A stretch of 64,000 nt of DNA from the NCBI GenBank assembly GCA_028274465.1, contig CM051457.1:67678496-67742495 (forward strand), read 5' to 3'. The translations under genes and the position numbers were made by a program. Under the pieces are notes generated by a model. That model was not told the DNA's origin, ran no database searches, and saw only the letters and a program-made list of their open reading frames with translations. Shown piece by piece: positions 56,491 through 64,000 of the stretch. This DNA comes from Plantago ovata. Lineage: Eukaryota; Streptophyta; Magnoliopsida; Lamiales; Plantaginaceae. How positions within the stretch are numbered: the first letter of the stretch is position 1; the number at the start of each line of letters is the position of its first letter.

Positions 56491-58480
56491 GCGCGGACAG
56501 GAGTCGAGTCAAAGACTTTAAACAATGGCGCTATCCGGGAGGCAACCCGGAGATTTTTTCGCTTTCTTTATCGCTTTCTTTACCGCTTTATTGCATGCAT
56601 TCATTCTTGGAAAATTTGCTTCTCATATGTGAATTTGTTCATCTCTGTGTCGTATGTGCTTATGTTTGAGTGAGATTTTTCGAGTGGTTTTATGAAAAAA
56701 TTGGTTTCGTGGATTAAAAACCGCGTTTTTTGTCAAAATGACCGTCTCCCTGCATCGGGGAGCGGGGGGCGACTCGCCCCACGGTCCCAGTAGATTAAAA
56801 ACGCGAGATTCTTCCCCTTCTCATTTCTTCATATCTTCATCATTCCTCCTCCCCAAAAACCGAAACTTGCGAAAATTACTTCAAAACTTCATAACTTCTT
56901 CATTTCTTCACCAAATTTAGTGTTCTTTAGCTTCAATCGAAGCCTATTACATGATCTATCTTTTCATCCGAACAGATTTCACCCTAGTGCATTAGTTTTT
57001 CAGATCTGAGGTATCTTCTTATGAACCCTAATTTTTCAAATTTGGGGGTTTTCTAATTTGAGCTTCAATTATGTTTATATGATGCATGGGTAGGTTGTTT
57101 GTGTGATTAGAAGCTTTATTTACTATCAATTGCATGCTCAATTATGCTTGGATTGTTGATTTGGGAATTTTGCTTCTAGATGATATATCTTATTATGCAA
57201 TGTATCTTTATCTTTGATTTCTTGCATATGATTATGTTTATTGATGTAATGATGATGGATTTGATGATAGAATGATTAATTGGTGAGTATGAGGATTTAT
57301 GATGCTAGAATTTTTCGCTACTATGGTGTGAATTGAGCATAGTTATCTAGGTTATTGGTTGTCTAGTAAGAGCATAATGTGATGTATTGCATGTAATAGT
57401 TACATTGGTATGTTGCATGTTGAAGAAGCTAGGCTAGACATTAAGGATTCGGGGGGCTCGATTGTTGATTTTATCACTTGTGTGTTTTGTTCTTACACTA
57501 GCATATGCATGAGTCAGTTTTGTGTCATATGAGGTACTGACTGTTGTTTGTAGGAACCATGCCAAGGGAGAGGAGCATTCCCGTATGATTACTATGAAGT
57601 ATTGGAGGGGGATCGATTACAACCATGTCAAGAAGAGTGACCTCGCTAGATGTGCGTTCCAGCCACGGGCTCTTGCAAAAACGTCGTGGATTATCCAAGA
57701 GGAGGAGCTAGAGTACACCTGGAGTAAGGACTCCTATGCCTATTCATGCACCACCGAAGGGACAGAAATCATTATTACGTCAGCAATCCATCACAAGGAC
57801 TGCAAAGTTCGAGTGAACTGGAAGGCACCGGGACAATCTTGCCGCGACGGATTCAATCTTGAGTTCGCAGTTGCTAGAAGGTTCCGAAGCGCTAGCTTGG
57901 TTCCAAAACATAATAACATGGGTGCCTGGCCCCTCTCAGGGGTACCCCTTGACTACCTCTAAAAAAAAGGGAGCATCATATAGACATCGGTCAGATCAAC
58001 CGTAGAGAATGTGGTCGACATTGGAAAAAATGGTAGAAGACTTCTGAGTATCCGAGCAGCTTACTGTAACCTCCTAGGGGTGTAAAACGCTGGAGGGGGA
58101 GGTCCTGATACCACTGCTCTTTCCCCTTCAACAGTTCACAACCTATTGGAGGGCTACAAGATGGAGGATTCCATAACAGCGGCGGCTAATCTTGAGGATT
58201 CTACTCGACACTGCAACTCAACTGGTGAGGATGTGCGTGACAGTAGTAACAATGAGGGCCAGACGGGCAATGATGATACTTATGGAGGAGTTGTTCTTAT
58301 CTGGTCTATAACTGGAACTACCGCACATACCAGAAGACCTGATGACACCCTATAAGGCTCCCAGAGCAGTCCCAATAACTCACAAGCAACATACTCAGCC
58401 GACCGAGGCCAAACCATGCGGTAACATCTAGTATCACATCTTATTTACTCATTTTCTTACTGCTAGGGACTAGCGTTAAT
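56491..58480 (+). other. 2-kb region of unknown function in non-autonomous Athila
   Basis: It replaces RT-RNase H-integrase. The start holds a GGGAGGCAACCC-type motif (near 56539) like that following Athila pol genes, then a GC palindrome (56766-56780), a pyrimidine-rich and AT-rich leader, and an acceptor-like TTGTTTGTAG before an ATG at 57559. The frame 57522-57962 (146 codons, MKYWRGIDYNHVKK...) matches no family I recognise; a second short frame is 58146-58355. Its end (58385-58500) matches the divergent Athila 3' region at 42360-42460. It may be a degenerate env-like region. Confidence 0.55.
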
Positions 58481-59945
58481 TTCATGAGGGGGGGTGGGAT
58501 TTAAGTGATATAATGTTGTTAGTTTGGAGCTTGGTATTGGTAGGATGAGTATAGTACCTTGCATGTTTTATCCGTCTGCATTTGCATTTGCACATTTACT
58601 GCTTTCTTAGTTTTTTAGGTTGCATTCACTACATTCATCCTAGGATAGTCTTGCATGTTTTATATGGAGTTTATTGCCGAATTTTTTGAACTTTTTTATT
58701 GGGTAAATTAACTAACTATGCCATTAATCGTATGCTTCATCTCTATGAATTTGTTTGAGGTTTTTCTCGCTTGGTTTGTCACATTTATGTATTGCACTTA
58801 GTTAAGCTTGGTAGTCTCGACATCACTTAGTGGTGTTTTCTCTACTGCGGTTCACGAAGGCCTTTATAATAGGATAATGCATGTTAGGGTCTTATGGTTG
58901 TTTTCCCGAGTAATTATGTACCTAAGAGGCAACAAGTCTTCACCATGCTTTGAGATTGCTAAATGCCTAGGAAGGAGGTAGTGTGAGGTTGTGTGATCCT
59001 TTGTTTATAACCTATTCTTTCGAATAGGTTTGGGGAGGGGGTTACACCATCATTAGACTTGTTTTTCGTTTTTCATTTCCGTATTGTGAGTTTATTTTTC
59101 CTTTTCCGTAAATTTTGTACTCCAACCTATTCTTTCGAATAGGTTTGGGGAAGTCGTGTGAGTCATTTTCTCTCTTTTTGTTATGCTACTGCTGGCTAAA
59201 CAAAATCGAAAAAAAAAAGAAAAGAAAAATTCCAGGAAAGAAAGAAAGAAAAAAAAGAAACTGGAAAGAAAAAAAAGGAAAAAAAAAGAGAAAAGACCCC
59301 AAAAAAGCAAAAAAGGGTCCAACAAAAGAAAGCCAAATAGCAGTTTAGCAAAGTGTTGTGTCTCATTTTCCAATTCTTGTAATGTTCGCAATCGTGTTGT
59401 AATTTTCTATTTTTTGTCTTTTGTTTTTGAGTGTCATCTGTTCTAGACCACCCTCGTCCTGCCATTCAGGAAGTGGTGAATAGCTTAAGACTTTACTTAA
59501 GAGATGGGTAGAATAGGGGAGTGTTATCTTTTATAGGGAACCCTCCTTCGTTTGATGAGAGCCAGTACTGGTTCGACCTCTTTGAGGAAAAGTCTTAACA
59601 TGGTGGAACAGCAGTAAGTCCTCCGTTTCATAGGCACGGGACAACCATTTGTATCTTAGCATGCTTCATTACGTCGTCACTGACTAGGTCCAGGTAGAGA
59701 ATGTTACGAGAGACTATCTTGTCTTGACATAAGTGCCTATGTGGATGTGTATAAGTCAAACGAGGTATTCTTCAACCTATATTCATGCTTTGATTTATAT
59801 GGTTTTTGTTCCTATGTTTTTGATAGATTCAGTAGATTAGTTCATTTTATTTGACATGAGACTCTATTTTGTGTCTTGCATTGTTTTTTGCATTAGAGTC
59901 TAGCTTAGTTGCTTGAGGACAAGCAAAGGTTCGGTTTGGGGAGTT
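58481..59945 (+). other. Athila 3' non-coding region, plus-strand copy
   Basis: G tract at 58486-58499, hairpins 59009-59030 and 59124-59145, a polypurine stretch (about 59205-59330) and the PPT GGTTTGGGGAGTT at 59933-59945. From about 58577 it is conserved with 19354-20700 in inverse orientation. Lys-rich ORFs here come from the purine run. Confidence 0.75.
59009..59145 (+). repeat. Paired hairpins with PPT-like G tracts
   Basis: AACCTATTC-TTTC-GAATAGGTT at 59009-59030 and 59124-59145, each directly followed by TGGGGAGG or TGGGGAAG. 115 bp apart; 110-112 bp in the other copies. Confidence 0.8.
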
Positions 59946-61226
59946 TGATAAATGTGTATTTTTGCACTTTCATTTGAGTCTTTTTCACCTATTATAGCTA
60001 TCCTCTATGATAATTTAGCTATATTTTAGTGCATTTTATTAGAATAGTGTCACGTTTCCCTTTAGTTTTTATTTTACAGGTTTTGGTTGAAAAACGAGGA
60101 TTTCAGGGCAATTATATTGAAGTTAACAAGGAATTGGTGTTCCAGAAGCCTATTTGGAGTATCTGAAGGTTTCCGGATAGGATTTGGAGTCTAGGGATCG
60201 AATTTGGAGGTTAGAAGGCCACTAGAAGTCAGAAACCGAGTCCGAAAAGGGGAAGAAATCCAAAAACGCGTCCAAAACGCGGAAATCCAGGAATTTTACT
60301 CCCGGGCGAATCGCCCCACACCAGGCGAATCACCCGGTGTGTGGGGCCCTTCGCCCCACACAAATTCGAAGCCTATATATAGTTGCTCAGTTTTTCTGCG
60401 AAATTCATACTTTCCCAGACCTATTCTCTCACCTTTCTCTGTAGTTTTAGGTAGGAACTTCCCAGAGCCTGTTCTGGGGTTCGTAGCTTAGGAGATACTT
60501 TTTCATAGCAGTTTGGAGCTTGTAAGATCGCGATTCTTCGGAGACTGACAACCTTCGGTAACATTGTATCTTACAGTTTTTCTACTTATTTTTATATATC
60601 TTTCAACATGTTTTCTTCTATGATTTCTGTTGATTGCATGACAACTATGAGTAGCTAAACTTATCGTTGGTGGTAGTATGTAAATTCTTAGCGAAGGGTT
60701 GATAATCATGCTAATGGCTATATCGCGCATTATACTCCGTGTTATTGCTTTATTTCGTTGATCAGGCGCAACCTATATCTTCGTATGTTGATTAATTATT
60801 ATGCACAATTGGACCCTAGTCGACCTATGCATATCTATATCTTCGTAGTGTTGAATAATTACGGAACACAATTGGACAATAGTGTTTGACCTGTCAGTAT
60901 CTATATCTTCGTAGTGTTTAATAATTACAACAGGACAATTGATTGATCAAAGATCTCCATGAAAAACCGAGGAATTTACGCATGATTATTAACCCGTTAT
61001 GCTCATACTATCACCAATCTCCATTATCTGTTAGAAAAACCTTTGCTATTCTGTCTGTTGTTTTTATATTCTAAATTAGATTTGATAAAGCTAGTTATAG
61101 TCCTTAGAGAACGACACTCGAGGTCATTCTACTGCTACACAACGGTTTTCGTTGTAGTCGTGAATTGCCTTTGGTTAAATAACAAATTTATTTGATTAAT
61201 TGAGTCTGACGAACTCCGTTGCTTCA
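59946..61226 (+). repeat. 3' LTR of non-autonomous Athila (1281 bp)
   Basis: TGATAAATGTG to TTGCTTCA, then the target duplication AAGTT. TATA box 60373-60382; GC palindromes 60301-60357. Differs from the 5' LTR by small deletions and scattered substitutions. Confidence 0.95.
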
Positions 61227-61274
61227 AAGTTCAAAGCTAGGGGGTTGTTCTGAAGCTTTTATACCATCTTGTGA

Positions 61275-62585
61275 TTTTTCATAAATACAACATGCACTGA
61301 TTATTCGATCTTTTGTGCCTTTTTGTTGTATACTCTATAAGCTTTCCTATGCAAGGAGTAGCCAAGAAATATCGCTTCGTCAGCCTTTGGTTGAAATGTT
61401 CTTAAGTATTCTCCACCATTGTTAACAACAAAGCATTTGCAACCAACTACTCTTAGATGAGTGATGTTAGGAGGTCTTCCAAAAAATAACTCATAGGGAG
61501 TTTTGTTGTATTCCGTAGTTATCAAGCATCTATTTTGAGTATAGCAGGCGGTATTAATCGCTTCAACCCAATAAGCTTCACTTATTTCAGTGTCAGCAAG
61601 CATTGTTCTAGCTGCTTCCTTAAGGGTACGGTTCTTCCTTTCAGCAACACCATTTTGTTGAGGTGTCCTTACTGAGGATAACTGATGTCGTATGCCTTTT
61701 GAAGTGAAATACTTAGTTATGTAGTGGTTTACAAACTCAGTACCATGGTCTGTTCTTATGACTTTTACCTTGTCATTTTTCATGACTTCGAGCTTGTTCA
61801 GCAAGTTAGGTATTTCAGTCCTTGTTTCAGACTTGTGTTTGATAAATACTACCCAAGTGAATCTTGAATAGTCATCTACCACCACCAGACCATACTTCTT
61901 GCCAGCATAGCTTGTTGAAGAAGATTCAAACAAGTCCATGTGCAAGAGTTGTAAAGGTTTTGTAGTTGACGGTACCGCCTTGTTCTTGAAAGAGGTTTTG
62001 GTTTGCTTTCCTTGCTGACATGCATTGCAAACACCATCCTTCTTAAAAGTAACCTTAGGTAATCCAACTACAAGTGCCTTTGTGCCTTTTTAGACAGCTT
62101 ATTCAGCGTCTTGAAGTTTAGGTGACTTGTTCGTTTATTCCATAACCATGCTTTTTCAGCAAGGCAATCATGATCTGAGACAAAGCATTTTTCAACAATT
62201 GCTAACGACCAATCTACGGTATAGAGACCTCCTGATCTTCTAGCAATCATAATAACCTTCTTTGTCTCAAAGTCAATAAGTTTACATTCATCGCTTTTGA
62301 TTTTGATGAAATAACCTTTGTCAGCGAATTGACTCATGCTGAAAAGGTTAAACTTAAGATTTTTGACATAAAGAACTCCCGAAATGGTAATGCATCCTAA
62401 CTTCACGTCACCATAACCTTTGGTAGAACCAAAGTCTCCACCAACAAACCTTATTGTTGGACCTTTAGACCACCGTCTATAGTGTATAATGTTTTTCTTG
62501 TTGCCCGTCATGTGCTTTCCACAACCACTGTCAAAGTGTCAAATTGCATTGTTTGTCTCCGTTGCTGAGGTTTGCACAATCAACA
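61275..62585 (-). pseudogene. pol: SIRE-like protease and integrase, minus strand
   Basis: Frame 61945-61301 carries the integrase core (VIRTDHGTEFVNHY, NGVAERKNRTLKEAARTML). Frame 62511-62068 carries the zinc-finger region (LWNKRTSHLNF; the first zinc His is Asn here). The protease active-site region is split by a frameshift near 62530. A short GTGCCTTT duplication near 62083 adds another shift. Confidence 0.85.
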
Positions 62586-64000
62586 GCAAACAAGTTAATT
62601 ATCCAATATTGGATGTCCATTAACATGTTCAAGAAAACGTCCAGTTGAAACCCAAGTCTTGAGTTTTTCAATCTTGACTTTTTTTCTACTTGCTGAGGAA
62701 CTGGAGGGCTTAGAACCGAAAGACTTTTGATCATTGCTAATCAAGTCTACTTTCTGATGTGGTGTCTTGCTTGGTTGACCCTTTTGCTGAACATACTTTT
62801 CAGTAAGTTCTTTTCTAGCAAGGTTCCTTCTAGTCCTAGCATTTTGAGTTTGCTGAATTTGCTTATACTCATGAAAGAGTTGACATTGCTTGGTTTTGAA
62901 TCCAAGTCCACTTTTCGGAGAATGCTGAGCGTTTGTCTGAACAACCTTACTTGATTTAGGTTTGTCAGCAAAAGCAAAGGTCTTCTGATAACTTTTAGTA
63001 ATCTTTCCTTTAGTCTTAACAAAATTCTTTTCAACAACTTATTTGGCAGAATGCTTTACAACATCCTTTTTCTGAACAGTTTGCTTTTTAGCAACATGTT
63101 TTCCTTTTAAAGTCTTGTTACTTTGAGTAGCAACAGCGGGTTTTATGGTCGTAGGTACTTGATTTCTTATTTCAGCAACCTTAGATTGACCAATCTGATA
63201 GTGTTCTGGTTGACCACTATCAGTTGCACGAACAAAGGTGATTGGTGATTTGTCTTTACTCAAGAGTATTACATCATCACCTTCATACGTGGCACCTAAA
63301 CCTTGTTTCTGAGATGGATCTCTCAGATAAGAGTTTAGTTCAGTCAGCGTGTTACTAGCAGCCGCATAAGATTTGAAATTGACTTTCATCTTTTTCATTT
63401 CTTGTATTAATTTCAGCAAGTAACTTTAGAATTGAGGACTGATACTCTTCCAATTCTATTGCCATTCGAGCATTCTTCTCTGTAGCTTCAGCAATTAACT
63501 TCTTGAGATGTAATATGTCAGCATCCTTCTTTTCTGACTCAACGCTCAACAAGACATACTTTTCAGTAGTTTGCTTAGTCAGAAGTTCAACATTCTATAG
63601 TTTCTCTTGCTGTTTGCTCAGAGTTTTCTCAAAACTTTCGATTTCTTCTTGAATTCTATCAAGATCAATGTCATCTTCACTTTCTGAATCAGATTCAGAG
63701 GTAGGACAATTTACCTGACCGACCATGAGGCAGAATTCGTAATTTGACAAATCTGGATAAGCTTCCATAGCTATTCCACAAACTTCCTTACCAATCTCTA
63801 CATCAAGAGTGGCTTCTTCTTCTTCAGTGTCTGAACTCTCTACCTCACTGTCTTCAGATCTTGTTTCAATGCAAAGAGCATCCATTTTTGCTTGAAGCTT
63901 TTTCTTTTCTTTAGCAATCAAAGTCCTTTTGAACGTCATCTTCTTTTCAGCAGATTTCCCTTTTAGTAAAGGACAATTTGCTTTCAAGTGTCCAAGCCTT
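62586..64000 (-). pseudogene. gag: SIRE-like gag, minus strand (partial)
   Basis: Frames 63987-63595, 63552-63355, 63419-63039 and 63037-62747 cover the region from the zinc knuckle (cut by the window edge; MKANCPLLKGK visible) through the acidic stretch, coiled coil and Lys/Gln-rich tail to the pol boundary. At least four frameshifts. Confidence 0.85.

Larger units (their letters stand above)
52884..61226 (+). mobile_element. Non-autonomous Athila element with gag and protease only
   Basis: Complete 8.3-kb element: 5' LTR 52884-54193, primer site, broken gag, intact protease ORF, a 2-kb region without known domains, a conserved 3' region, 3' LTR 59946-61226. Target duplication AAGTT at 52879-52883 and 61227-61231. 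There is no RT, RNase H or integrase. LTRs and 3' region closely match the coding Athila elements here, so those could supply enzymes. It resembles terminal-repeat retrotransposons with a gag domain (TR-GAG), but keeps a protease. Confidence 0.85.
61227..64000 (-). mobile_element. SIRE-like element, minus strand, continued (runs off window)
   Basis: Resumes the copia sequence broken at 52883. A deletion with a 24-base filler (61248-61271) joins RT directly to the integrase C-terminus; then protease-integrase and gag run to the window edge. Confidence 0.85.

Noticed and set aside
57522..57962. Captured host gene
   Set aside because: No recognised family, no clear intron-exon structure beyond one acceptor-like site; kept only as an unknown ORF.
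59115..59465. Lys-rich and Phe-rich ORFs around 59100-59465 (also 19943-20128, 28356-28546, 41492-41762)
   Set aside because: Translations of a polypurine or polypyrimidine tract in the Athila 3' region, open only because the tract lacks stops.

Overview
The window is plant nuclear DNA made almost entirely of nested LTR retrotransposons, as in heterochromatin of a flowering plant with a repeat-rich genome. The grounds are Ty1/copia elements primed by initiator tRNA-Met (TGGTATCAGAGC), Ty3/gypsy Athila elements with a tRNA-Asp-type primer site (TGGCGCCGTTGCCGGGGA), Tekay/Del-type chromovirus LTRs, a Cassandra TRIM carrying 5S rRNA-like sequence, and a tRNA-derived SINE. I found no convincing host gene, rRNA gene or functional tRNA gene. 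The species cannot be named from the sequence.

Layout. 1-2313: 5' part of a minus-strand Athila-like element that has its own gag. 2314-12459: minus-strand SIRE-like copia element cut by its neighbours at both ends, with a degenerate 3' ORF, a hairpin array broken by a SINE, RT-RNase H, integrase, protease, gag, primer site and partial 5' LTR. 12460-17825: a plus-strand Tekay-type LTR carrying a Cassandra TRIM (12943-16176), which in turn carries a minus-strand Tekay-type LTR (13642-16116). 17826-33224: a tandem Athila array of the form LTR-internal-LTR-truncated internal. 33225-37886: truncated 3' LTR and pol of a minus-strand chromovirus, followed by an oppositely oriented protease fragment (37887-38541), an LTR start (38542-38935), a copia pol fragment and a SIRE LTR start (39159-39779). 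39780-43369: a third, deleted Athila element. 43370-52419: a plus-strand SIRE-like element with its whole 5' LTR, running into a 100-N gap (52420-52519). 52520-64000: a minus-strand SIRE-like element split by an 8.3-kb plus-strand non-autonomous Athila element (52884-61226) with a perfect 5-bp target duplication.

How the parts relate. The Athila elements fall into two kinds. One encodes gag, protease, RT, RNase H and integrase (17826-33224). The other encodes only a different gag and a protease (52884-61226, probably also 1-2313) but has closely similar LTRs, primer site and 3' non-coding region. This looks like an autonomous and non-autonomous pair sharing cis signals. All large coding regions carry frameshifts or stops; the clearest intact retroelement ORF is the 294-codon protease ORF at 55606-56490.

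The least explained signals are structural: (i) an array of stem-loops with changing but complementary stems after pol in both SIRE copies; (ii) about 50-bp palindromic tandem repeats in the SIRE U3; (iii) paired hairpins, mostly next to a PPT-like G tract, in the Athila 3' region; (iv) GC palindromes next to every Athila TATA box; (v) a tRNA-like A-box/B-box segment inside Tekay-type LTRs; (vi) strong enrichment of GCTGA across the SIRE element.
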